In this document: positions 40,973 to 48,697 of the stretch, piece after piece
Position numbering within the stretch: the first letter of the stretch is position 1
Layout of the letters: every line of letters begins with the position of its first letter
NCBI GenBank assembly: GCA_015075635.1
Contig: JABTUA010000002.1
Coordinates: 1,364,001-1,428,000 of the forward strand
Reading direction: 5' to 3'
DNA: 64,000 nt
Source: Polyangiaceae bacterium
GTDB lineage: Bacteria > Myxococcota_A > Polyangia > Polyangiales > Polyangiaceae
Made by a program: the position numbers and the translations under genes
The notes under the pieces: model-generated
Database searches by the model: none
Told to the model about the DNA's origin: nothing
Seen by the model: only the letters and a program-made list of their open reading frames with translations

Positions 40973-42054
40973 AGCGCGTACCTCCTCATCGTCGCCCCGC
41001 GTTCGTCGTAAGCCAGGTGGTAGAGCGCGCCGTCTGCGCCCACGCGAATGCGCCGGAAGCTCTCCTCCGGCCCGGTGCTGGCGGGCAGGTCCAGGCGGGA
41101 CAGCTCGCTGCCGTCCTTGCCGAGCACCACGACGACCTCTCGCGCGTCGAGCACCTCGAAGGGCGGCGCCGCCGCCTCCTCGAGCAAGCTCGCGCCCAGG
41201 AAGACTCGGCCCCGCCGGTCCGTGTCGAGCTCGAGCAGCTGCCAGACCGGCAGGTCGAAGCTCACCTTGGCCAGCGGCGTGACGCCCCGCTCCGTCTTCT
41301 GCGCGACGAAGGCGGCCCGCTCGCCGGACTTCGAGGCGCGCAGCACGCTGCCCTCGGCGCCGAAGCGGCCCTGGACGATGGTGCGATCCTCCAGCGGGGC
41401 CCCGTCGGCGTCGGCGACCTTCACCAGGTTCGCGTGCTTCACCTCGACCCAGGTGCCGTCGTCGCGCTGGAACAAGCCGGTGACGTCGCCGCCCTCGGCG
41501 ATGCCCTCGCCTTGGAGCGCGATCTCGTGGCTCACCTTGCCGCGCGCGTCGGCGAAGGCCACGCTCTCCTTGCTCAGGCGATCGAGCAACACCAGGCCGT
41601 CGTCCTTGCGCAGGGCGACGTCCTGGTAGGTGTCGCCGGGCACGGGGATACTGTGCGGCTCCGCGCCGGGCTCGAACACCTGCACGCGACCGTTGACCTG
41701 ATCGAGCACGAACGCGCGGCCGCGGGCGTCCACCGCGAAGCTCATCGGACCCTCGGGCGAAGACTCGTTGGCCGCGCGCCGGCCGAGCTCGCCCTTCGCG
41801 CCGCCCCAGCGCGCGCTGAAGACCTCTTCGGACTTCACGTTCGCCGGCACGACCGGCGGGGGTCGAGTCGGCGGCTGCGCGGCCGCGCGGGCCGGCGCCG
41901 GGGAGGCGAGCGCCGGCGCGACCGCCGCGTGCGGTGTGGCGCCCACGAGCCCCCGAGCGAGCTTCGGCGGGGGACCCGCGCGCAGCGCAAACGCGGCGAG
42001 CAGGAGCCCCGCCGCCACACCCCCCAGTACCCAACGACCCGTGTGCGTTCGCAT
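40969..42054 (-). CDS. Exported beta-propeller (NHL-like) protein
   Basis: A 361-residue protein anchored or secreted through an N-terminal hydrophobic segment (WVLGGVAAGLLLAAFALRAG). The ATG at 42054 is chosen because it starts that segment. A Pro/Ala linker is followed by strand repeats of the NHL/propeller type: GPMSFAVDARGRAFVLDQVN, YQDVALRKDDGLVLLDRLS, LELDTDRRGRVFLGASLLEE, RRIRVGADGALYHLAYDE. It should bind a partner rather than catalyse. The NlpC/P60-like gene is translationally coupled downstream, so the propeller may target or restrain that hydrolase. Its upstream region (42055-42172) carries the three-half-site operator. Confidence 0.8.
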   Translation of the reverse strand: MRTHTGRWVLGGVAAGLLLAAFALRAGPPPKLARGLVGATPHAAVAPALASPAPARAAAQPPTRPPPVVPANVKSEEVFSARWGGAKGELGRRAANESSPEGPMSFAVDARGRAFVLDQVNGRVQVFEPGAEPHSIPVPGDTYQDVALRKDDGLVLLDRLSKESVAFADARGKVSHEIALQGEGIAEGGDVTGLFQRDDGTWVEVKHANLVKVADADGAPLEDRTIVQGRFGAEGSVLRASKSGERAAFVAQKTERGVTPLAKVSFDLPVWQLLELDTDRRGRVFLGASLLEEAAAPPFEVLDAREVVVVLGKDGSELSRLDLPASTGPEESFRRIRVGADGALYHLAYDERGATMRRYAL

Positions 42055-42128
42055 GCGAGGGAGTGGGATTGCAAGCGCGGGGCCGAGGCCGGGAGCCCGC
42101 AATCTCGCAGTTTTTCCGGATCCGTCGC

Positions 42129-42166
42129 GCCAACCTGCTCTTGCCGGCGCCAACCGGCGGTTGGCG
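42129..42166. promoter_or_regulatory. Three-half-site operator of the propeller/NlpC operon
   Basis: GCCAAC at 42129-42134 is followed exactly 20 bases on by the palindrome GCCAACCGGCGGTTGGC (42149-42165; arms extend one base further to 42148-42166). Spacing and distance to the start codon match the array at 17445-17481. Confidence 0.65.
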
Positions 42167-42172
42167 GAAGGC

Positions 42173-43012
42173 TCAGCGCGCCGGCCCGTCGATGACCTTC
42201 CTCATCGACCCGCCACGGCGCTCGTAGCGCACCCGCCAGCTGGTGAAGCCCCGCGGCAGCGGCTTGCCCTGCGGCGTCTCTCCCAGCGTGGTGGTCTCCG
42301 ACCACACCGTCTGGAGCTTGCCGTTCACCCACTCGTGCTCGCTGCCGACGTAGACCGGGCCGCCGGCGCGCCCGCCGGCCTCGACGCGCCTTCGCTTCGG
42401 GTCGAAGCGCGGCATCAACAGCTCTTCGAGCTCCTTGCTCGGCACGAAGCGCTTCTGGGCGGGGTCGAACAACCAAAAGCGGGAGCTCCGGTTGTAGGCG
42501 CCGCTCATCTCGCCGACGGTGAGATCGAGGTAGCCGTCGAAGTTGGCGTCCACGAACACCGGCGACGCGCCGTCGGTCTCGGCGTTCGCGGCCTCGAGCT
42601 TGCCCGGATTGGGCAAGAAGCCGCCCTCCAACGCGCCATGATGGCGGTCGGGATCGGCCTTGGCCTCCGTGCTCTCGTCGAACACCAAGTGCGCCGTGCA
42701 GCTCTCGCTCGCCTCCACCTCGATGCGCGAGACCGCCATCAGGTAGCGGCCCACCTCGCTCTCTGCGCCGACACCGGCGTGGAACAGGAACTTGCACGGC
42801 GGGAGATCGGCGCGCAGCGCGAAGCTCGCGCGGACCACGGGCTCGGCCTGCGCCTCGGCGTCGCTCGCCGCGTCAGCCCCGCCGGCGTCTTGCACCGGAG
42901 CCAGCTCCGGCGGAGCGGCGGGGATGTCGGTGCTCGGCGGCGCGACCGGCGGCGGCGGGCTCGGTGCGGCGCAGGCGCCGAGCAGCACGGTCACGAGCGA
43001 GCAGCGGACCAC
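42173..43012 (-). CDS. XAC2610-like periplasmic lipoprotein
   Basis: A 279-residue lipoprotein starting at a GTG, with a short signal ending LLGAC. After a Pro/Ala/Glu linker comes a beta-rich domain. Its centre, FVDANFDGYLDLTVGEMSG then YNRSSRFWLFDPAQKRFV, is the hallmark of the XAC2610-like family: an Asp-rich calcium-like loop followed by W/YxFDP and FVPS. A Xanthomonas member of that family is an immunity protein against a peptidoglycan hydrolase effector. Here the gene stands just upstream of an operon with an NlpC/P60-like hydrolase, on the same strand, 118 bases away. A protective role is therefore a reasonable guess, but the family call is by pattern only. Confidence 0.65.
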   Translation of the reverse strand: MVRCSLVTVLLGACAAPSPPPPVAPPSTDIPAAPPELAPVQDAGGADAASDAEAQAEPVVRASFALRADLPPCKFLFHAGVGAESEVGRYLMAVSRIEVEASESCTAHLVFDESTEAKADPDRHHGALEGGFLPNPGKLEAANAETDGASPVFVDANFDGYLDLTVGEMSGAYNRSSRFWLFDPAQKRFVPSKELEELLMPRFDPKRRRVEAGGRAGGPVYVGSEHEWVNGKLQTVWSETTTLGETPQGKPLPRGFTSWRVRYERRGGSMRKVIDGPAR

Positions 43013-43060
43013 GGCTCCCTTCGTAGCACCCCGGCCGACAATGCAGCTACCCTGGGCGGC

Positions 43061-44563
43061 ATGCGACGGACCCTGCTCGTGCTCGTGTGCTTCTCCCTGA
43101 TTGGATGCAGCGACGAATCGGAGTCAGCTGCCGGCTCTGGCGGCGCTGCAGGCTCCGGTGGCAGCGCGGGCAGCGGCGGCAGCGCGGGCGGCGGCGGCAG
43201 CGGCGGTGCGGGCGCGGGTGGCGCGGGCGGCAGCGCGGGCATGGGCGGCAGCGGCGGCGGTCCCGTCGAGCCGCCCATCACCTGCACGAACCAGTGCCGC
43301 TACGTGCGCGCCGGCGCTACGGGCGCCGGCAGCGGCGCGGACTGGAACGACGCGTTCGCCTCGCTTCCGACCCAGCTCGAGCGCGGGCTCGTGTACCTGA
43401 TGGCGGACGGCGACTACGGCAGCGCGGACTTCGACACGGCGCCCAACGGGACCGAGCTCGTCGTGGTGCGCAAGGCCACGTCGGAGAGTCACGGCACCGA
43501 GACCGGCTGGCAGGCGGACTACGGCGACGGCGTCGCGCGCTTCACCAGCGTCTCCTTCGGCAGCTCCCATTGGCTGTTCGAGGGGGCGAAGGGCGGCGGG
43601 CCCGGCGCCTGGAACAGCGGGCACGGCTTCGAGATCGTGCGCGAAGGCTCGGCCTGCAAGGACAACGGCAGCTTGATCGACTTCGCGCCCGGCGTGGCCC
43701 ACGTGACCGTCGCTCACGTCCACGCGCACGGCGCGAAGTACGACTACCCCATCAACGGCGTGAAGGGCACCGGGGGCAACTCGGACCTGACCTTCCGCTA
43801 CGTCTCGGTCCACACCACCTTCGGCCCCACCTTCCACATCGGCGACTGGAAAGACGTCGTGATCGAGAAGAGCTACCTGGCCGACGTGCGCAGCACCGGC
43901 GCCGGCGATCCGTTCTGCTCCGACTGGCACGCAGAGGGCATCTCCTCCATCGGCACCAACGAGAACATCGTGATCCGCCACAACCTCTGGGATCGCATCG
44001 GCGGCACGGCGGTGTTCGCCGGCGTGAACACCGGCGCCTCCAAGGCCTGGAAGATCCACGGCAACGTGTTCTCGCGCAGCGTGACGACGATTCGCTACTA
44101 CAACGAGGCTTCTTCCACCAACCAGCAGACGATGGACGACCTCGAGTTCCACGGCAACGTGATCCTGAAGATGCCGGGCTCGTCGGTCGGGGTCCTGGCC
44201 ATCGACGCAGGCACGAACAACAGGGCCTTCAACAACATCTGGTACGACAACATCGCCAACACCTTCTCGTTCGCGGGCGTCAGCCACGACCACAACTACT
44301 TCGCGGAGAACCGCCGGGTCGAGGGCTGCTCTCCCGTTTGCGACAAGGACGACGAGGGCGCCGCCGGCGAGACCCAAGCACAGGTCGCGAGCGGCAGCCC
44401 GTTCGTCAACGCCGACGTCGATCCGCTGGACGCGGATCTCCACTTGAAGGCAGCCACCCAGCCTGGGAAGAGCCTGCCGGCGCCGTTCGACCTGGATCCC
44501 GACGGCAAGACGCGCGGCGCCGACGGCAGCTGGGATCGCGGGGCGTACGAATTCGGGCCGTGA
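43061..44563 (+). CDS. Parallel beta-helix lipoprotein
   Basis: A 500-residue lipoprotein (signal MRRTLLVLVCFSLIGC). A Gly/Ser/Ala linker (about 25-70) is followed by a right-handed parallel beta-helix domain like those of pectate-lyase-type proteins. It starts with CRYVRAGATGAGSGADWNDA and shows regularly spaced rungs (VVIEKSYLADVRS, NIVIRHNLWDRIGGTAVFAG, AWKIHGNVFSRSVTT, LEFHGNVILKMPGS, NRAFNNIWYDNIANTF). It ends with GADGSWDRGAYEFGP, a common end in this superfamily. These folds bind or cleave polysaccharides; no catalytic triad can be named by eye. It is divergent from the XAC2610-like gene (48 bases between the starts). Confidence 0.85.
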   Translation: MRRTLLVLVCFSLIGCSDESESAAGSGGAAGSGGSAGSGGSAGGGGSGGAGAGGAGGSAGMGGSGGGPVEPPITCTNQCRYVRAGATGAGSGADWNDAFASLPTQLERGLVYLMADGDYGSADFDTAPNGTELVVVRKATSESHGTETGWQADYGDGVARFTSVSFGSSHWLFEGAKGGGPGAWNSGHGFEIVREGSACKDNGSLIDFAPGVAHVTVAHVHAHGAKYDYPINGVKGTGGNSDLTFRYVSVHTTFGPTFHIGDWKDVVIEKSYLADVRSTGAGDPFCSDWHAEGISSIGTNENIVIRHNLWDRIGGTAVFAGVNTGASKAWKIHGNVFSRSVTTIRYYNEASSTNQQTMDDLEFHGNVILKMPGSSVGVLAIDAGTNNRAFNNIWYDNIANTFSFAGVSHDHNYFAENRRVEGCSPVCDKDDEGAAGETQAQVASGSPFVNADVDPLDADLHLKAATQPGKSLPAPFDLDPDGKTRGADGSWDRGAYEFGP

Positions 44564-44569
44564 CGCGGC

Positions 44570-45316
44570 TCACAGGTTCTGGCCGGCCAGCGTCCAGCGC
44601 CCGATCTCGTTGGCGTCCAGCGTCGCCTGCGTCACGTCGATCCAGCCCGCGCTCGGGCTCGCGCCACAGTGACCGGTGATCATGTCGATGATGTAGACGT
44701 CGGTGCTGTTCTCGCTGACGCCTTCGCCCCAGTGGTAGTCGACGACGTCTTGCGACAGATCGCCGATCTTGCCGCGCTTCCAGTTCAGTCCCCAACGGTT
44801 GTCGAGCTTGCGCAGGCGCCGCACCACCTCGAACAGGAACTGGTTGTCGCCGCCCGTGTCGACGCACGAGGCCTGGAGCCAGTCGGGGTGATCCGCCGCC
44901 ACGGCGTTCACGACGGCCGAGCCGTCGGGCGGAGGCCCGGGCGGCTTCGACTGGGGAGGCCCGCTCGGCGCTCCAGCCACCGCGCCGGAGCCGCCAGCGC
45001 CACCGCTGCTACCACCGGCGCCGCCGGTGCTGCCGCCGGCGCCGCCGGTCGAGGAGGTTCCACCCGCGCCCGCACCGCCGTCGGGCCAGCCCCCGCCGCC
45101 CGCGCCCGCCGAGCCACAGCCGAGGCACGCGCCGAAGCTCTTGCCGTCTGCCGCGCAGATCTGAGCACCCGGCGGTGCTCCCCCCGGACACGGGCACGCT
45201 ACCTGCTCGCCTGCGACACAAGGTGAGCCGACCTCCGCGCTCGACGACGCGTCGTCGCCGCAACCGAGGAGACCGAAGCCCGCGATCAGGATCAGCTTTC
45301 TCACACGCCCGAGCAT
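44570..45316 (-). CDS. Lipoprotein with conserved C-terminal domain of unknown function
   Basis: A 248-residue lipoprotein, signal ending FGLLGC. A Cys-containing N-terminal strip (CVAGEQVACPCPGG, AACLGC-like) and a Gly/Ser/Thr linker precede a compact domain of about 110 residues. That domain reads VVNAVAADHPDWLQASC, FLFEVVRRLRKLDNRWGLNW, VVDYHWGEGVSENSTDVYI and GWIDVTQATLDANEIGRW. The high share of Trp, Asp and Tyr suggests a folded conserved domain rather than linker. I cannot name the family. It follows the pirin gene by 13 bases on the same strand and converges with the beta-helix gene. Confidence 0.72.
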   Translation of the reverse strand: MLGRVRKLILIAGFGLLGCGDDASSSAEVGSPCVAGEQVACPCPGGAPPGAQICAADGKSFGACLGCGSAGAGGGGWPDGGAGAGGTSSTGGAGGSTGGAGGSSGGAGGSGAVAGAPSGPPQSKPPGPPPDGSAVVNAVAADHPDWLQASCVDTGGDNQFLFEVVRRLRKLDNRWGLNWKRGKIGDLSQDVVDYHWGEGVSENSTDVYIIDMITGHCGASPSAGWIDVTQATLDANEIGRWTLAGQNL

Positions 45317-45329
45317 ACCGCGGAATCGA

Positions 45330-46286
45330 TCAGCCGCCGACCAGTCGCCCTGACCGGTAGTCTTCGAACGCCTGGCGGATCTCGTCGTCGGTGTTCATCA
45401 CGAACGGCCCGCGCCGCGCCACCGGCTCGTGCAGCGGGCGGGCAGCCAACAGCAGGCCCCGGCCCTTCTCCGCATCGCAGCTCGCCTCGAACACCTCGCC
45501 GGGGGCGAGGACGGCGAGCTGGCCGCGGCGGAGCTCGCGCTTCGAGGGACCGACGCGCAGCGCGCCGTCCACGACGTAGACGAACGCGGTGTGGGCGGCG
45601 GGCAGGTCGTGGCTGAAGCGCGCGCCCTTGGTGAGCGCCACGTCCAGGAACAGGGGCTCGACGTCGATGCCCTGCACCGGACCCGTCACGCCCTGCGCGT
45701 TGCCCGCGACGACGCGCAGGTGCGCGCCGTCCACGTCGCGCTCGGGGATCTTCTCCGCGGGGATGTCCTGGTAGCGCGGCGCGCGCCACTTGCTCTGCTT
45801 CGGCAGGTTGACCCAGAGCTGGTAACCCCACATCAGGCCCCGCTCCTGCTTGGGCATCTCCGAGTGGATGATGCCGCGCCCCGCGGTCATCCACTGCGCC
45901 GTGCCGGGCCCGAGCCGGCCGCGGTTGCCGACGCTGTCCTTGTGCTCCATGGCGCCGTGCAACATGTAGGTGACGGTCTCGAAACCGCGGTGCGGGTGAT
46001 CGGGGAAGCCCGCGATGTAGTCGTTCGGGTTGTCGGAGACGAACTCGTCGAGCAGGAGGAACGGGTCGAGCATCGGGAGCTCGCGGCCGCCGAGGATGCG
46101 GTTCAAGTTGACGCCGGCGCCGTCGCTGGTGCGCTGCGCGGTGACCACACGCTCGATCTCGCGGGAGCGGCGCGGCCCTTCGGGGGAGGCGCTGGGCGCG
46201 GGCTCGTCCTTCTTGGAGAGCGCCCACACCCCGAGAGGCACGGCGGCGGCGGCTCCGAGCATCAGGCGGCGGCGGGTGAGCGACAT
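45330..46286 (-). CDS. Pirin-family protein with a twin-arginine signal
   Basis: A 318-residue bicupin. The N-terminus MSLTRRRLMLGAAAAVPLGV is a twin-arginine (Tat)-type signal, unusual because most pirins are cytoplasmic. The pirin core is complete: HPHRGFETVTYML gives metal ligands His97 and His99, and HSEMP gives His141 and Glu143, the usual 3-His/1-Glu iron site. The motif GPGTAQWMTAGRGIIHSEMP is almost a family signature. The C-terminal cupin follows. Pirins act as iron-dependent quercetinase-like dioxygenases or redox sensors. Folding with the cofactor before export would explain Tat use. It lies between two lipoprotein genes on the same strand with short gaps. Confidence 0.9.
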   Translation of the reverse strand: MSLTRRRLMLGAAAAVPLGVWALSKKDEPAPSASPEGPRRSREIERVVTAQRTSDGAGVNLNRILGGRELPMLDPFLLLDEFVSDNPNDYIAGFPDHPHRGFETVTYMLHGAMEHKDSVGNRGRLGPGTAQWMTAGRGIIHSEMPKQERGLMWGYQLWVNLPKQSKWRAPRYQDIPAEKIPERDVDGAHLRVVAGNAQGVTGPVQGIDVEPLFLDVALTKGARFSHDLPAAHTAFVYVVDGALRVGPSKRELRRGQLAVLAPGEVFEASCDAEKGRGLLLAARPLHEPVARRGPFVMNTDDEIRQAFEDYRSGRLVGG

Positions 46287-46324
46287 CCGGCAAATCCTAG
46301 CGTGGACCGGCGGAAGCGGAAGGG

Positions 46325-46735
46325 TCAGTAGCGGAACGAGCGGACTTTCCAGGCTCCGCCTTCCTGGTGCAGCTCGATCAACAGAGGCCCGTTGCACTTC
46401 TCGCGCTTGGGCTCCACGCCCACGGTGACGCTCACGTCCTTCTGGAACAGGCTCTTGGTGGTCGACGAGAAGTTGTAGCCGCCGCGATCGACGCCCTTGC
46501 CGCCGGAGCTGCAGTTGCGGCTCCAGTCCGTGATCACCTTGCCCTTCTTCTCGATGATGTTCTGCAAGGCTCCCTCGTTCGGCACGAAGGTGCGCGCGTC
46601 GCTGTGCAGCTCGGCGTAGGCAGCCCGGTAGTCGGACTGTTTCAGCGCGCCCAGGAAGCGGTCGGTGACCTTCCGCGCTTCCGGGTCGCCGCAGCCGAGC
46701 AGAGCCAGCCCCATTAGGGTCGCCACGACTCGCAT
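46325..46735 (-). CDS. Small lipoprotein with NTF2-like domain
   Basis: A 136-residue lipoprotein; the ATG at 46735 starts the signal MRVVATLMGLALLGC. The mature part begins ARKVTDRFLGALKQSDYRAA and continues to LLIELHQEGGAWKVRSF. This is the helix-then-sheet pattern of NTF2-like/DUF4878-type domains often found as small periplasmic proteins. Two Cys (NCSSGG and KCNG) may form a disulfide. Function is unknown; such domains bind small hydrophobic molecules. It is divergent from the lipoprotein gene at 46800 (64 bases) and precedes the pirin gene by 38 bases. Confidence 0.75.
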   Translation of the reverse strand: MRVVATLMGLALLGCGDPEARKVTDRFLGALKQSDYRAAYAELHSDARTFVPNEGALQNIIEKKGKVITDWSRNCSSGGKGVDRGGYNFSSTTKSLFQKDVSVTVGVEPKREKCNGPLLIELHQEGGAWKVRSFRY

Positions 46736-46799
46736 CCGCCCACTCGAGCACATCGCGCGGCTCGATCCAACGCAGATCGGCTATCCTCCGCGCCAGTCC

Positions 46800-47192
46800 A
46801 TGCAGCGCGCTCTCGCCGTCCTGGTCCTGCTCACCCTGGTCTCCTTCCCGGCCTGCGGCTCCGACGACGGCGGCGGCGGCAACGGTGCCTCCGGCGGCAG
46901 CGGCTCGGGCGGTGCGCAGGGCACGACCTGCGCGGACGGCTATCCCAAGGTCGGAACGGCGTGCGCCATCCAGTTCGAGAAGTGCACGAGCTGCGGCAGC
47001 GGGACCTGGGCGTGCTGCGACGTCTTCGAGTGCCAGGCGGGCGCCTGGGCTCAGACCCAGTTCCACACGCTGTGTCCCTCCGACGGCGGCGCCGACGCGA
47101 GCGACGCGAGCGACGCGAGTGACGCGAGCGACGCGAGCGACGCGAGCGACGCGAGCGACGCGAGCGACGCGGGTGACGCGAGCGCGGACTGA
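46800..47192 (+). CDS. Small Cys-rich lipoprotein with a Ser-Asp-Ala repeat tail
   Basis: A 130-residue lipoprotein (signal ending SFPAC). A short Gly/Ser linker leads to a Cys-rich domain of about 55 residues (TTCADGYPKVGTACAI, KCTSCGSGTWACCDVFEC). The last 30 residues are almost pure repeats of Ser-Asp-Ala, encoded by a 9-base unit. The acidic tail could bind calcium or simply reflect repeat slippage. The gene stops one base before the stop of the minus-strand gene at 47193. Confidence 0.78.
   Translation: MQRALAVLVLLTLVSFPACGSDDGGGGNGASGGSGSGGAQGTTCADGYPKVGTACAIQFEKCTSCGSGTWACCDVFECQAGAWAQTQFHTLCPSDGGADASDASDASDASDASDASDASDASDAGDASAD
47092..47184 (+). repeat. 9-base tandem repeat encoding Ser-Asp-Ala
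   Basis: About ten copies of GACGCGAGC (with GACGCGAGT and GACGCGGGT variants) stay in frame. The unit is a multiple of three, so length changes alter only the acidic tail. Confidence 0.85.
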
Positions 47193-47717
47193 CTACCCCG
47201 GTCGATCCAGCACCAACCACTCCCGTCCGGTGAGCGGCGGCAGGCCCAGGCGCTCCCAGGGATAGGTGTCGCGAAAGCGCTGCGCGAGCTCGTCGAGCTC
47301 GAAGCCCGAGACCTCGAAGCGCAGCTGGCCTTCGCCCAATCCGAAACGCACGCCGGCGACCCGGAGGTGAGCGGCCTGGGCGCGCTCGAGCTGGTCGATG
47401 CCGCGCACCTCGCCGCGAGCACCCTCGTCGGTGGGTAGGTGGCGCACGATCCAGGTGCCTTCGATGATGTAACGCCCCGCGGTGATCTCGTCGGAGCGCA
47501 GGACGTCCACGCTGACGGGTCCCAGGCGCCCGATCTGCTCGAGGAATCGCGGCAGGGACTCGGGCTGGTAGCCGACCACGAACACATGGCGCTTCCACGG
47601 CAGGAATCGGTACGACAGGCCGAGCCCGTCCTCGGACTTCAGGTTGGACCGCGCGGCGAACAGCTGCTCCAGCGAGTCGGCGCGGATGTACGCGGCGTTG
47701 CTGCGGTACGGGCTCAT
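47193..47717 (-). CDS. Hypothetical soluble protein
   Basis: A 174-residue protein without signal peptide or membrane segment. It has mixed alpha/beta character (SLEQLFAARSNLKSEDGLGL, HVFVVGYQPESLPRFLEQIG, RYIIEGTWIVRHLPTDEGA). I find no recognisable motif. It starts 7 bases after the stop of the lipoprotein gene at 47725 on the same strand, suggesting an operon, and converges exactly with the gene at 46800. A cytoplasmic location would be unusual in this lipoprotein-rich neighbourhood. Confidence 0.7.
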   Translation of the reverse strand: MSPYRSNAAYIRADSLEQLFAARSNLKSEDGLGLSYRFLPWKRHVFVVGYQPESLPRFLEQIGRLGPVSVDVLRSDEITAGRYIIEGTWIVRHLPTDEGARGEVRGIDQLERAQAAHLRVAGVRFGLGEGQLRFEVSGFELDELAQRFRDTYPWERLGLPPLTGREWLVLDRPG

Positions 47718-47724
47718 CGAGCGC

Positions 47725-48597
47725 TCAGTTCGGGCAGGCGGGATCCTCGAAGTGCACGGTCATCGAGATGGCGTCCACCCGTGGCGTGGCAGCCGCGCTC
47801 GCGGTGACGGTCAGGAGCGCGCCGAAGTCCGCAGCCTCGACGTCCGTCTTGGAGATGGCGCTCGCGCCCCAAAGCTCGCTCGGCGAGCCGTACTCTGCCG
47901 CGGCGTCGGCGCTGGGCCACGCGGCGGTCTTGGCGCCGTTCGTGGCGAGGGGCACGCCCGCGACCAGGACGCGCACGTCTTGGTCCTTCAGCGCCGTGGC
48001 CGATCCGGACGCCGAGCGCTCGATGGAGACCACGACGCCGAGCACCTTCGCGTTGGCGGGCAACGAGAAGCCGAAGGCCGACGCCTTGAGCTGGTTCGTC
48101 GTCTTGCCTGCGTCGAGCGGCGCCGCTGTGCTCGCCCACTTGTCGTCGGAGAGCATCGCGTCGTTCAGGTTCGTCCAGGCGACGTTGCCGGTGATCTTCG
48201 CCTCGAAGACCGCGTCCGCCGCGCGCGTCTGCGACTGCGCTTTGGTGCAGCCGCACTCGCCGAGCTTGCCGCCGCCGCCGCAGGTGTAGGGCGCCGCGCA
48301 GCCGCAGCTCAGCGTGCTGCCGCAACCGTCGTCTAGGTCGCCGCACTTGGGCGCGAGCGTCGAACAAGTGGTCGGGAAGCAGCTGCCGTCGGTGCTGCCG
48401 TCTTTGCCGCCGGTGCCGCCATCCGGTGTCGCGGGCGAGTGGCGGCAGCGACCGTCGAGCGAGCAGCTCAGTCCTTCCGGGCACTCGTCCGCTCCACCCT
48501 TGGGGTCGCACAGGAACTGCGCGTCGTCGAAGCTCTCGTCCACGACGCAGCTCAGGGCGACGCCGAGCCCGAGGAGACTGGCCCCCACTACGCGCAT
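47725..48597 (-). CDS. Cys-rich lipoprotein with beta domain
   Basis: A 290-residue lipoprotein. The ATG at 48597 gives the signal VVGASLLGLGVALSC; an in-frame start further up exists but has no advantage. The first half is Cys-rich: ECPEGLSCSLDGRC, CFPTTCSTLAPKCGDLDDGC, CGCAAPYTCGGGG, CGCTKAQ. The second half (about 130-290) is a Cys-poor beta domain with patterned strands (VLGVVVSIERSASGS, DQDVRVLVAGVPLATNG, LLTVTASAAATPRVD) ending ISMTVHFEDPAC. Similar two-part proteins are frequent in myxobacteria. Function is unknown. The short gap to the next gene suggests co-transcription. Confidence 0.75.
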   Translation of the reverse strand: MRVVGASLLGLGVALSCVVDESFDDAQFLCDPKGGADECPEGLSCSLDGRCRHSPATPDGGTGGKDGSTDGSCFPTTCSTLAPKCGDLDDGCGSTLSCGCAAPYTCGGGGKLGECGCTKAQSQTRAADAVFEAKITGNVAWTNLNDAMLSDDKWASTAAPLDAGKTTNQLKASAFGFSLPANAKVLGVVVSIERSASGSATALKDQDVRVLVAGVPLATNGAKTAAWPSADAAAEYGSPSELWGASAISKTDVEAADFGALLTVTASAAATPRVDAISMTVHFEDPACPN

Positions 48598-48697
48598 GCT
48601 CGCGCCGGCGGTGCGCCACCGGAGGACGCGCGCAGCGAGAATCGTCAGAAAGCCGAGAACGCGCACCGTGTCACGCCCATCGTATACCATCCGAAGC

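Noticed and set aside
39380-42133. A single 917-codon frame covering the NlpC/P60-like gene and the propeller gene
   Set aside because: The first 387 codons are an out-of-frame shadow of the propeller gene. The signal peptide at 40972 and the ATGA overlap mark two separate genes.
47092-47184. A regulatory microsatellite
   Set aside because: The unit is 9 bases and lies inside the coding end of a lipoprotein gene, so it changes only the length of an acidic tail.
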